From Brumimicrobium aurantiacum (lineage in GTDB: Bacteria; Bacteroidota; Bacteroidia; Flavobacteriales_D; Crocinitomicaceae): a stretch of 64,000 nucleotides of DNA. Positions 18,087-26,772 of the stretch are shown piece by piece (positions within the stretch are counted from its first letter, which is position 1; every line of letters starts with the position of its first letter). The stretch lies in NCBI RefSeq assembly GCF_003402975.1, contig NZ_QURB01000001.1:186001-250000 (forward strand), in the 5' to 3' direction. The translations under genes and the position numbers were made by a program. The notes beneath the pieces are model-generated. The model ran no database searches and had not been told where the DNA came from. It saw only the letters and a program-made list of their open reading frames with translations.

Positions 18087-18590
18087 CTATAGTCTAAATT
18101 CCTCTTCAATCATTGCATTATTTAAAACTGCACCTGCTATATTTCCTGCAGATATCGCATTGGCAACAGACCTAAATGGAGTCGTACTATCACCGATGGC
18201 AAAAACACCTTCTTCAGACGTTTTTTGGAACATATCTACTTTGATATGACCTTGTTCTGTGAATTCACAGCCTAATGTTTCAGGAATTTTGCAATGCTCT
18301 TCAAAATCTGGTCGAGCATAAATAGCCTTAAGTTCAACCGTTGAATTGTCTTTGAAAGTGAGGTGTTCTAATTGGCCATTTTTATGTTTCAACGATGCTA
18401 TTTCTTTCTCATGTATGGAGATATTGTGTTGTTACAACTTTTGAAGCTGTTCTTCAGTAAAATCTGCTTTTCCATTCGTAAAAACCGTTTGATCTTTTGT
18501 CCAGTGATTGATCAATTGGGCAAAATGAAACGTCACATCTCCATTGGCCAAAATTCCTGTTTTCTACCTTCATATCTGTTGAAACCAATG
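18087..18590 (-). pseudogene. Decayed NAD(P)/FAD-dependent oxidoreductase (thioredoxin-reductase-like)
   Basis: The downstream part still reads as the C-terminal third of a TrxB-like flavoprotein: YARPDFEEHCKIPETLGC, EEGVFAIGDSTTPFRSVANA and GNIAGAVLNN (the FAD-binding GD motif). Reading back on the minus strand, the same frame continues through GILANGDVTFHFAQLINHW, where the NAD(P) domain is expected, but is broken by an in-frame TAA near 18435. Further upstream a one-base loss in an A run near 18565 (EGRK-TGI) shifts the frame. The N-terminal FAD domain with its GxGxxG motif was not found. The gene is therefore truncated and carries at least two lesions. Confidence 0.8.
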
Positions 18591-18742
18591 AATTATATTA
18601 TCTAAATGCTTCTGGCCGTAAAGGGCAACAATGTTGCTTTTAGCATTTGTTATTGAGAGATAATTCTGATTAAATACGTCAACATTTTATCAGTTCACTG
18701 CTATCTTCATCTGTGGTAAGAGAGGTTTAGCTAAATAAATAT

Positions 18743-20725
18743 TTATTGCTTTACAATTCTAAAAATTGCTTCCTGCTCTTTGTTATTCAGTATTTTAAGG
18801 AAATATACTCCTGGTGGGACATCTTTTATATTGACTTTATCTAAATTTGAACCTTTGTTCGATTTATAGATTTTTCCATTCAAATCATAAACCATTAGAC
18901 GGGCAATGAAAAACTTTTCATTCGTCGAAATATTCACAACACCAGTTGTTGGATTGGGATAAACCGTAATTTTATCTTGAAAACTGTGATTCTCTAACGA
19001 CAAGGTGTTCTCCACTACAATTTCTACACAGATAACATTATTAGCTTCATCACTTTCGAGTAATTCATTTTCATCATCCGCAGAAAAGAGAACATAATAG
19101 ATTCCATCAGGAGTTGAAGTTGGTACAGTTAAAGTTTTAATTTCACTTTCAGCTGTAAAATCACTCCCTATATTAGAACTATCGATACCCAAGAATATAT
19201 CATTTGAACTCAATACACAATCTGTTGACAAATAATAACCTAATTTAAAATCAGGCAAATTAACTGCTAGATGGTTACCTACATAGTTCTGAGTTACTGA
19301 TACATCAATAATATCCCCTGGATTAATTATTAAAGGTGTAACAACTGCATTGGAAAGAAAAATATCTTCGCTACCTGAGGTATTGTTGTCAACAGTAAAT
19401 TGAACACAGGCTGTATTGTTCGTTTCATCGATTTCCATTAAATCATCTGAATCATCACCAGAGAAAATAATATAATATGTTCCGTCCGCTGTGTTACTTG
19501 GAATTATAAAACTTGAGTTTTCACTTTCAGAACTATTGTTAGTACCAATTGAAGATTGATCCGTTCCCAATAAAACATCATCTAAACTTAAAGTACAATC
19601 CGTTGACAAATAATATGCTAAATCGAAATCAGGTAAAACGGCACTGCTTTGATTACCAGCATAGATCTGAGAAGCCGTAACATCAATCTGATCTCCTGCA
19701 CTAATTGTTAATGGAGAAACGGTTGGATTTATGACTTGAACATCTTCCTCATTTCCAACACTTACATTAATACAATAGCTATTATTGATGGTATTTTGTT
19801 CACTTGAGGCAGGATCGATATATACACAATAGTCATAATTGTCGGCCGAAGTAAAAACATGGTTATTTAAAGATTTGGTCACCATTTGATTTGCTCCGAG
19901 AGAAGTATGAGTGACTGATCCTAGAGTTGTATTGTCCATCTTAAAATCAAGTGAAATAGCGTTTGCAGGACCATTTCCAACATTTAATATATTGACAAAT
20001 AAATCTACGTTTTCACCAACATTAGGATTTGCGGGAACTGTCCACATACTTTCAATCACAAGATCTGGAACTGATGCAGCAGTACAACTAAAGGACAAAT
20101 CATTTTGCAGTGCCACCAAATACCCTTGTGCGAAGCTATCGCGCCATTGTGCACTTAGTAATTTTGTAACATCATTGGAATGGTCAACAAAACCAATTTC
20201 ACTCAAACAACCTACAGCATTTGTTGGAGACAAAACACCAAGATGAAATGCAAGATAAGTATGATCTTCTACCACTCTACGGCCATTCCACTGACCATAA
20301 TTGACCATTTGAGTTTGGACTTCAGTAGCAAAACTCTGACATTGCGCATTTGATGACGGACTATTGTCACACCAAAATGTTTCTGTTCCAGTTCCACCAC
20401 CTGCGTTACAATGCACACTTAAAAACCGATCAGCATTCCAGTTATTTGACATTAATGCACGTTGAGCCAATGAAGGAAAATCCCCACAATCTGAAGTTGG
20501 TCTTGTCAAATAAGAGGTAATGGTGGAACAATTTTGAAGTAAGGAATCTAGTTTATTTGAAACAATCATAGCTGTTTCAATTTCAATTGTTGACCGTACA
20601 TTTGGAGTACAGTTTTGCGTACAATCGGAGCAATAACCATGTCCAGCATCTATCACTACAGTTTGACCACGAGAAATAAATGCAGTAGTAAAAAACATCA
20701 ATATGGAAATATATTTTAAACTCAT
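18743..20725 (-). CDS. T9SS-exported N-acetylmuramoyl-L-alanine amidase with CARDB domains
   Basis: A 660-residue secreted zinc amidase (Amidase_3, AmiC-like) expected to cut the muramoyl-peptide bond of peptidoglycan. After a signal peptide (cut after FISRGQ), the catalytic domain (about 22-210) shows the zinc-site elements DAGHG, the Glu of STIEIETAM, the His of SVHCNAGG and the catalytic Glu of SEIGFVDH. Several extra cysteines (CSDCTQNC) near the N-terminus suggest disulfides. Three CARDB-type beta-sandwich modules follow (about 215-570), then a T9SS type A sorting domain (VYPNPTTGVVNIS). T9SS cargo status suggests surface display or release, and action on foreign rather than own peptidoglycan; that is inference. 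The start overlaps the upstream gene by 4 nt. Confidence 0.9.
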   Translation of the reverse strand: MSLKYISILMFFTTAFISRGQTVVIDAGHGYCSDCTQNCTPNVRSTIEIETAMIVSNKLDSLLQNCSTITSYLTRPTSDCGDFPSLAQRALMSNNWNADRFLSVHCNAGGGTGTETFWCDNSPSSNAQCQSFATEVQTQMVNYGQWNGRRVVEDHTYLAFHLGVLSPTNAVGCLSEIGFVDHSNDVTKLLSAQWRDSFAQGYLVALQNDLSFSCTAASVPDLVIESMWTVPANPNVGENVDLFVNILNVGNGPANAISLDFKMDNTTLGSVTHTSLGANQMVTKSLNNHVFTSADNYDYCVYIDPASSEQNTINNSYCINVSVGNEEDVQVINPTVSPLTISAGDQIDVTASQIYAGNQSSAVLPDFDLAYYLSTDCTLSLDDVLLGTDQSSIGTNNSSESENSSFIIPSNTADGTYYIIFSGDDSDDLMEIDETNNTACVQFTVDNNTSGSEDIFLSNAVVTPLIINPGDIIDVSVTQNYVGNHLAVNLPDFKLGYYLSTDCVLSSNDIFLGIDSSNIGSDFTAESEIKTLTVPTSTPDGIYYVLFSADDENELLESDEANNVICVEIVVENTLSLENHSFQDKITVYPNPTTGVVNISTNEKFFIARLMVYDLNGKIYKSNKGSNLDKVNIKDVPPGVYFLKILNNKEQEAIFRIVKQ

Positions 20726-21651
20726 AATTCAATTTCCATTTTGTAAACACCTCCTTTATGTAAATCTGAGAAACCTATTGTATTTTGATCTATAAAGCTC
20801 GGAAAAGCCTCAAAAAAGCCATCAGTTTCTGTAATTTTAGTAGTTTTCATGGTTGTTGAATTACAAAGCAAAATGTCTGAATTGGTTATTGAATGTCCAT
20901 CAATAGATTCATCGATAAATCCAATTAGGTGTTCATTATCGAGGTGCCAATCAGTAAAGATACCTTTGCACAGTAACTTTTTACGATGTGTTTTTAAGTC
21001 AATAACAAATGTATTTGTACCTGCATGTGCTACCATCTTATCGCCATTAGGAGAAATAATCAAGTTGTAATAATTCAGTTCATCATTGGTGACACTCCAA
21101 ACGCTATCGCCAATCATTCCTTTGATTTGTAGATTCTCTTCCTCTAAAAAATAAATTACATCAGAAACAGAAAAGGAATTGATTGCAGTCAATTCAGGAA
21201 TATTTTGAAGTGCTTTTGTATCGTTACTTTCTATATCAAGACTGTAAAATGTGGTTTCATACTTCTCGTTTTTCTGCTTGTAAATCACACCATCGCAATT
21301 GCTATTCCAATCATAATTATTGTGTAAGTCCTTTGCGGTAAGGAGAAGTGATACTTCACCATTGATTAAATTCTTAAGCCAAAGTTGATTTCCCGCCTTA
21401 TTGGTGTAGATTATTTTTCTAGCGTTACAAAACTCTGGTCCCACGAAACCTTCTTCAACAATCATTTCCATGGCCTTGTTTTTATCTATAAACTCATTTA
21501 TTAGAGAAGTAGTATCATTTTCAAGTTTTTGGTTTGAAATTTTCTTTTTAGTAGTCGTTTCTGTTGGTGTCATTGTTTGACCTTCTACGAGGAAAAACAA
21601 TCCAAGTAAAACAAAAACAACTATTGGAATAATAGTGTATTTTTTCTGCAT
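20722..21651 (-). CDS. Membrane-anchored beta-propeller-like (TolB/WD40-type) protein
   Basis: A 309-residue protein with one N-terminal hydrophobic segment (about residues 6-23), either an uncleaved anchor or a signal peptide. The rest reads as repeated beta-blades: RKIIYTNKAGNQLWLKNL, DGVIYKQKNEKYETTFYSLD, ISPNGDKMVAHAGTNTFVIDL and LLCKGIFTDWH. This resembles a TolB-like or WD40-type propeller. It overlaps the amidase gene by 4 nt (ATGA), so the two are probably translated together; a role in the same surface process is inferred. No catalytic residue set is visible. Confidence 0.65.
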   Translation of the reverse strand: MQKKYTIIPIVVFVLLGLFFLVEGQTMTPTETTTKKKISNQKLENDTTSLINEFIDKNKAMEMIVEEGFVGPEFCNARKIIYTNKAGNQLWLKNLINGEVSLLLTAKDLHNNYDWNSNCDGVIYKQKNEKYETTFYSLDIESNDTKALQNIPELTAINSFSVSDVIYFLEEENLQIKGMIGDSVWSVTNDELNYYNLIISPNGDKMVAHAGTNTFVIDLKTHRKKLLCKGIFTDWHLDNEHLIGFIDESIDGHSITNSDILLCNSTTMKTTKITETDGFFEAFPSFIDQNTIGFSDLHKGGVYKMEIEL

Positions 21652-21880
21652 AGTGAGTAGTTTTTAACTGTTAGTGTATTAAAAAAAGTGTAGTTTCAGC
21701 AACTAAGTTAGTAAATATATATTAAACGACTAAAAACATAGTGGCTTGTTTTTCAAGGATAGACCTAAGCAATTTCAGCTATCACAGACCTAATCAATGA
21801 AGCACACATTATGTTTTATTGAGATTTAATACAATATTAATAAGAGGCCTTTCTGAAAAAGCTGATCCTTAATAGGTAAT

Positions 21881-22756
21881 TTACGAACGTATTTCCTGAA
21901 TATTATCATAGATAACCTTAGCCAAATGATCTGTAGGTAGATCGTTATTATCGGTTCCAAATGGCTCTTCAATTTCTTCAGAAATATATTCTAATCCAAC
22001 AAAAATATAGAATACTAAAACAGTTACTGCGATGGACCAATAATGTAAATCAGCGACGAAAGCAAATGGTGTTAAAGCCACCACGATAAAGATTAATTTC
22101 TTCAAAAATAAGTTATAACTATACGGAATTGGTGTGTTTTTGATACGTTCACATGCCCCCAAAACATCGGTTAAAGATTTCAGTTCTTTATCCAGAATGA
22201 TCATCTCTTCCTCAGACAATTCACCTTTCTTTTTAAGTTGCTGAATTGCTATGTACAACTCGCCTGCAATTGCATTTGGAACATGTTTTTTGCCTTTAAG
22301 TTTTTGTTTTAGATCTTCACTCAAAGGTAGTTCTTCGACTTCGATTTGACTCCTTAGATGAAATCGTAATGAAGATGGAAAAGCAGCCATATAATCATAC
22401 AATCTATCTTTTTCTTGTGCATTTGAATCACTTACAAATGCTTTTACTTTGAGTGAAAAATTTCGACAATTGTTTACCAATGCTCCCCAGTGTTTTCTTC
22501 CTTCCCACCATTTATCGTAGGCAGAATTGATACGAAACACCAGCAATAAAGAAAAAGCAAACCCAATAAATGAAAAGACATCGTTTACCGAACTGAAAAA
22601 AGGAGCTGAACTGCCCCAATATTCTCCTTCGAGATAGCTAATCACGGCTGCGTAAATTGCAACTAAAACAATCTCATAGCGGAAGGTCCAGAATGTATCC
22701 GATTTATGAAATTTAAAAATATGTCTAAACCAGGTTTTTGGATTGTATTTTATCAT
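21881..22756 (-). CDS. Bestrophin-family ion channel
   Basis: A 291-residue membrane protein of the bestrophin (RFP-TM, formerly UPF0187, YneE-like) family. It starts at the ATG giving MIKYNPKTWFRHIFKFHKSD, the usual family N-terminus; an upstream in-frame reading of 44 codons is not conserved-looking and was left out. Four hydrophobic segments (about residues 26-42, 53-70, 208-225 and 228-245) surround a cytoplasmic helical part. The signature FRINSAYDKWWEGRKHWGALVNNCRN is complete. Bacterial members form pentameric cation channels; KpBest conducts sodium, and animal members conduct chloride. No partner gene is apparent. Confidence 0.92.
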   Translation of the reverse strand: MIKYNPKTWFRHIFKFHKSDTFWTFRYEIVLVAIYAAVISYLEGEYWGSSAPFFSSVNDVFSFIGFAFSLLLVFRINSAYDKWWEGRKHWGALVNNCRNFSLKVKAFVSDSNAQEKDRLYDYMAAFPSSLRFHLRSQIEVEELPLSEDLKQKLKGKKHVPNAIAGELYIAIQQLKKKGELSEEEMIILDKELKSLTDVLGACERIKNTPIPYSYNLFLKKLIFIVVALTPFAFVADLHYWSIAVTVLVFYIFVGLEYISEEIEEPFGTDNNDLPTDHLAKVIYDNIQEIRS

Positions 22757-22922
22757 CAAGACAAATATAATAAATGATTCTCCATAATTTTTGCGGTCAT
22801 CATCATTATTCAATTTTACGAGTGAAAATATGATAAAAGAACACCTGTATTTACCCCTTTCTACAAACATTAACACCAACAAAAACATTCTTTAGGGAAT
22901 GCTTTTTAATTACTTTAGCAAC

Positions 22923-23081
22923 ATGAAACAAGAATTGAAATCACTTCGAACAAAACAATTGATTTTAGACAGTGAATTTATTCACCGTCCAGGAAAGCAA
23001 TTGTATCCTTTAGCTGCTTTACCAGAAATGAATGAGCCAAACTTGAAAGAAATTACAGATAAATTGATTGACTTAAAATAA
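22923..23081 (+). CDS. Small protein of unknown function (52 aa)
   Basis: A short reading frame starting at the ATG giving MKQELKSLRTKQ. It encodes a mostly charged soluble peptide with a proline-containing middle (RPGKQLYPLAALPEMNEPN) and no signal peptide. The upstream sequence ATTACTTTAGC resembles a weak TAnnTTTG box. It is divergent from the bestrophin gene. No family was recognised. It could also be the remnant of a longer protein, so coding status is uncertain. Confidence 0.45.
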   Translation: MKQELKSLRTKQLILDSEFIHRPGKQLYPLAALPEMNEPNLKEITDKLIDLK

Positions 23082-23131
23082 GAAATCAACAAACTTTAAA
23101 CAACATTCTAATTGAGTTCAGCAGTATATAC

Positions 23132-23776
23132 TTATAAACCAAGGTGATAATCTTCAAGCTTTAAAAGCTCAATTAAGTTTGTTGTATCTGATTGATCAAC
23201 TGAATCACGTCGAATTAGACCAATATTTTTCGAAAAATAGTCATAGTAGCGATGTGTTGAATCAAATTTATTGGTTTCATACACCACAAGTACATCGTTA
23301 TAAATTGTACCATCGACATATAAATTGGTATCTAATACGGTTGTTTGACGACGAAATCTAACATCTTCTTGATGAAGAAAAGCATCTTGTGTTTCGAATG
23401 TCGAAAAAGAAACAGGACAAACTGCGATTGAATCTAAAAATGGAGTATAAATTGGAGATAAAATCGTACTTGATGCTCCTAAACCGCTGTAAAATTCATG
23501 TACAATAGCGTTTTCGTGAATACATTTATCTAAATTCAAAAAACGTGGACGACATTCATTATCACACAATTGATATTTATTAGCCGTTTCATAGACAATA
23601 GTTTCGTTTTCCTCATTGCTATATTTCCACCATGAATTAGGATAAGCTGGGAAGTATTCTCCCGGCAACACAGGGTTTAAGCAAGATTCATTTTCAACTT
23701 CTTGGATTGAGTTATCTTTGGTGCAACTCATGAAGTTTAATGTAATTCCAAAAATAAAAATTAGCGCATATTTCAT
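23132..23776 (-). CDS. Lipoprotein of unknown function
   Basis: Starts at the ATG giving MKYALIFIFGITLNFMSC, with Cys18 as the lipidated residue; a slightly earlier in-frame Met would only extend the signal. The mature part of about 197 residues includes YFPAYPNSWWKYSNEENETI, a pattern often seen in Bacteroidota lipoproteins with a beta-sandwich that begins with P-x-x-x-x-W-x-Y. It ends with YDYFSKNIGLIRRDSVD. Four further cysteines (about 33, 73, 77 and 87) may form disulfides. Enzyme motifs are absent. It is convergent with the small ORF upstream. Confidence 0.72.
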   Translation of the reverse strand: MKYALIFIFGITLNFMSCTKDNSIQEVENESCLNPVLPGEYFPAYPNSWWKYSNEENETIVYETANKYQLCDNECRPRFLNLDKCIHENAIVHEFYSGLGASSTILSPIYTPFLDSIAVCPVSFSTFETQDAFLHQEDVRFRRQTTVLDTNLYVDGTIYNDVLVVYETNKFDSTHRYYDYFSKNIGLIRRDSVDQSDTTNLIELLKLEDYHLGL

Positions 23777-23958
23777 ATTTACCACCTTGTTAAACTGTTT
23801 ATTCCAATTCCTTTTCCTTTACCTCCTTGATTTGCTTTTCTATAAGGTTCAAGAATTTTAAGTAATTGCTTCAAATTCAGAATACTCTAATCCCAAAGAT
23901 AATGTTTGGGGTTAATAATACCGATTGTTTCATGAATGAATAGAATTCTGTAAACAAC

Positions 23959-25161
23959 TTACTTAAATTGTGTTATTTCCCTATACAGTTCCAAATGCGT
24001 TAATGAAGAGGCGTAAGGATTACCTTTTGCATAATAGTTTTTATTGGCTGAATTCTTCACGATTACCGTATTGCTTGTTGGATTGATGTAGATGTGCTGA
24101 TTAAAAACTCCAATCGCCATGATTTCACCTTCCTCACCATCTGGAATCCACCATTGATAACCATAACCCATTCCTGGACTAGATGAATTTTTACTATGCG
24201 CTTGCAGATGTTCTTCTGTTGAACTTGTTGAAGCTTCCACCCATGCTTGAGGAACAATTTGTTTTCCCTTCCAATTCCCTTTGTTAAGATATAAACGACC
24301 CAATTTTGCATAATCTCTCAGACAAGCATTCAATCCACCAAGTGCCATTTCCATGCCTTCACCATCTGCAATCCAATAAGCATCAAATTCAGCTCCGATT
24401 GGTTTCCAAATCTTTTCTTCTAAATATTCAGTCAAACTTTTCCCTGTTGCTTTTACGATAATCATTCCCAAAACATGGGTGTTGATACTCACATAATGAT
24501 TGAATGTTCCAGGTGTTTTTTCATTGACCAAAGTACTGGCAAATTCATCTTGTGATGCTCCATAAACAAAGCCTTTCCAATATCTATTGATGTCAGAATT
24601 TGGATCGCTATATGTTTCATCAAAACCAATTCCTGTTGACATTTCTAGCACATCTTTGATTTTCACACCTTCATATCCTGAACCTTTCAATTCAGGTAAA
24701 TATTCCTCCACAGTTTGGTCTATACTTTGAATAAAACCTTCCTCCATCGCAATACCCAAAAGTGCAGAGATATAGGATTTCGACATTGACCAAGAAATAT
24801 GACGCACGTCTTCTTTTTGTCCTCTCCAGTAGTTTTCATACTGAATGGTATCATTTTGAATTACGAGCAAGCCTTGCGTTGTTGAAGAATCAAGATATTT
24901 ATCAGTAGAATACTGAATATCATCATGCGTAAAATGTTTGGGTAAGTCGATATTTTCGATTTGAGGAAATACAAATGGCTGATCAGATTTTACAACCGTT
25001 TTTGAGGGGAAATATTCATCCATATTAATGAATGAATATTCGATATTCTCCATGTCAAGCACCTCATTAAAAGCGATATATTGTTTTAATTTTGGAATAA
25101 GAAATATTCCAGCTACAATGATTAATGACACAACAATTAAAGGAATCTTCATTTTTTTCAT
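23959..25161 (-). CDS. Serine hydrolase, class C beta-lactamase-like family
   Basis: A 400-residue protein with an N-terminal signal or anchor (about residues 5-25), so probably periplasmic or membrane-anchored. The beta-lactamase/transpeptidase-like domain (about 80-395) has the S-x-x-K active site as SMSK in ISWSMSKSYISALLG, the Tyr-containing second motif in NHYVSINTHVLGMII, and a C-terminal GYGYQWWI segment in place of the KTG strand. The pattern is closest to 6-aminohexanoate-dimer-hydrolase-type enzymes, which are esterases or amidases rather than true beta-lactamases. The substrate is unknown. A second ATG three codons downstream is possible as start. Confidence 0.88.
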   Translation of the reverse strand: MKKMKIPLIVVSLIIVAGIFLIPKLKQYIAFNEVLDMENIEYSFINMDEYFPSKTVVKSDQPFVFPQIENIDLPKHFTHDDIQYSTDKYLDSSTTQGLLVIQNDTIQYENYWRGQKEDVRHISWSMSKSYISALLGIAMEEGFIQSIDQTVEEYLPELKGSGYEGVKIKDVLEMSTGIGFDETYSDPNSDINRYWKGFVYGASQDEFASTLVNEKTPGTFNHYVSINTHVLGMIIVKATGKSLTEYLEEKIWKPIGAEFDAYWIADGEGMEMALGGLNACLRDYAKLGRLYLNKGNWKGKQIVPQAWVEASTSSTEEHLQAHSKNSSSPGMGYGYQWWIPDGEEGEIMAIGVFNQHIYINPTSNTVIVKNSANKNYYAKGNPYASSLTHLELYREITQFK

Positions 25162-25306
25162 TTGCTAAAGTTAATATATTCAACTTAAAAGTGATGTCCT
25201 TAATCATCAGATTAAAGAAAGAGTATTATAAACTCTGTTCGATAATTTTTGATATTTCATCTGCACAATTCACAATCATAAGGTGAAATATTTCTTTTCA
25301 ATAAAA

Positions 25307-25885
25307 TCACTTTCCTTTTTTACCTAAACCCTCCACTTTTGCCAACCATTTTGCCCTGATTTTTTGACTGGAACTTTTGATTGGAGCGAAATAACTTACT
25401 TTAATCCTTTTTACTCCGCAAAATTTCAGTGTACCATTTTTAAACTGATTTACGGCTGGACTTTTCATGAAAATGGAGTCATACCATTTCGGCGTATCTG
25501 CGGTAATAATTAAGCGCGCAGTTTTGCCTTTTAACAATTGAGCTGGAAATGCTTTTCCTTCAATCGGCTGATAAGTAATTCCCGGTAAAAAAGTACGGTC
25601 GATAAACCCTTTCATTATTGCAGGATAACTATACCACCACATTGGAAATACCCATACGATATGGTTTGCGCTCTTAATTTTCTCAATGGCTGAAACTAAA
25701 TCGGGTTCTAATTCCATTCTTTTGCGATAACCAAACTTTAGATTGGGATCAAAATCTAATTCGGCAATATTTATTTGGGAGATGTTTGAATTTGATTCCT
25801 TCAAACCTTTTAAATATGCTTCAGATAAGGCGTAGTTAAAACTTTCTTTATCTGGATGTCCATTAATCACTAATACATTTTTCAT
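25307..25885 (-). CDS. NAD(P)H-dependent oxidoreductase, flavodoxin-like fold (NQO1/KefF family)
   Basis: A 192-residue soluble flavoprotein with NVLVINGHPDKESFNYAL as the FMN/FAD phosphate-binding start and the VWVFPMWWYSYPAIMKGFIDR motif typical of the Flavodoxin_2 family. It probably reduces quinones or other electrophiles by two electrons. It lies 60 nt downstream of a Crp/Fnr-type regulator on the same strand, an arrangement in which the regulator often controls the reductase. Electron acceptor and inducer are not visible in the sequence. Confidence 0.9.
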   Translation of the reverse strand: MKNVLVINGHPDKESFNYALSEAYLKGLKESNSNISQINIAELDFDPNLKFGYRKRMELEPDLVSAIEKIKSANHIVWVFPMWWYSYPAIMKGFIDRTFLPGITYQPIEGKAFPAQLLKGKTARLIITADTPKWYDSIFMKSPAVNQFKNGTLKFCGVKRIKVSYFAPIKSSSQKIRAKWLAKVEGLGKKGK

Positions 25886-25945
25886 ATTGATGCTTTATTT
25901 TGGACAAAGAACCATACTTACCCCTTTTTCTGAAAGGACAAATGT

Positions 25946-26524
25946 CTAATTCGAAATTGATTTTCTGATTCTACTCAAATGTCTTTGGGTGATTCCGAGG
26001 TAAGAGGCTAAATAATTCAAGGGAATCAATTGCAAATATTCAGGTTGATTTTGGAGTAAATCCTTGTATCTTTTTTCAGCAGACTCCTTTTGTAGAAGAA
26101 AAATTCTTTTCTCCATATCGATATATTCTTGCTCCGTCATGATTTTAAAAAACCGCAGCCAATTACGACTCTTTTCTTCTAGTTTCAGAATTTCCGCTCT
26201 GGGAATTACGAGCAAAACACTATCGCTTAAAGCTTGAATGTTTTCAACTGATTTATTTTGCGTTAAAAAAGAGGAATAAGCACTTAGAAATGTATTTTCA
26301 AATCGAAAGCAGTAAGTTGTTTCCTCTTCATTTGATGTTGCATAAAAGGACCTGAATATTCCTGAAACGACAAAAGCTACAGACTTACAAACACTACCTT
26401 CTTTGATGTAATACTCGTCTTTTTTAAGTTCAACTTTCTGAATCTTACCTTCGAGAAGGTCAATATCTTTATCCGTTAAGATATCAAATGAAAGTAAATA
26501 TTCTCGCATAACTTTTGTCATCAA
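25946..26524 (-). CDS. Crp/Fnr family transcriptional regulator
   Basis: A 192-residue regulator with an N-terminal cyclic-nucleotide-binding-like domain (about residues 20-115; KKDEYYIKEGSVCKSVAFVVSGIFRSFY). The C-terminal helix-turn-helix is short, with IPLNYLASYLGITQRHLSRIRKS at the end. This is the compact form common in Bacteroidota. The residues that contact cAMP are not clearly conserved, so the ligand is open, and there is no Fnr-type cysteine cluster. It is followed at 60 nt by the flavodoxin-like oxidoreductase and may regulate it. The alternative start ATG, two codons in, makes little difference. Confidence 0.9.
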   Translation of the reverse strand: MMTKVMREYLLSFDILTDKDIDLLEGKIQKVELKKDEYYIKEGSVCKSVAFVVSGIFRSFYATSNEEETTYCFRFENTFLSAYSSFLTQNKSVENIQALSDSVLLVIPRAEILKLEEKSRNWLRFFKIMTEQEYIDMEKRIFLLQKESAEKRYKDLLQNQPEYLQLIPLNYLASYLGITQRHLSRIRKSISN

Positions 26525-26631
26525 GCGTGTTGTTTAAAGTGAGGTGAATTTAGTAAAATATACTTGTTTTTGGATATGTACTACAAGAAATCAGATTTTG
26601 GTTTTCAATTCTTATGTCACCATAATTTACA

Positions 26632-26734
26632 CTTCGCTTACACTTGGTTATAAATATTTGACCCCTCCTGGGTCGGGAATAAATCCTAAATCAACCGTTT
26701 ATCAAACCTTCCGATATGGGCTTACATGACTAAA
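26632..26734 (+). repeat. Dispersed 103-bp repeat, copy A
   Basis: Matches copy B (28317-28419) over 103 bp without gaps and with about 12 mismatches by eye, in the same orientation. The shared core includes CTGGGTCGGGAATAAATCCT and CTTCCGATATGGGCTT. It lies just outside the stop of the secreted-protein gene 26773-28167, and copy B lies upstream of that gene's start. No ORF is supported inside. Confidence 0.85.
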
Positions 26735-26772
26735 CATCAACAATTTCATGATTTCAATTCAATGAATTAGTA

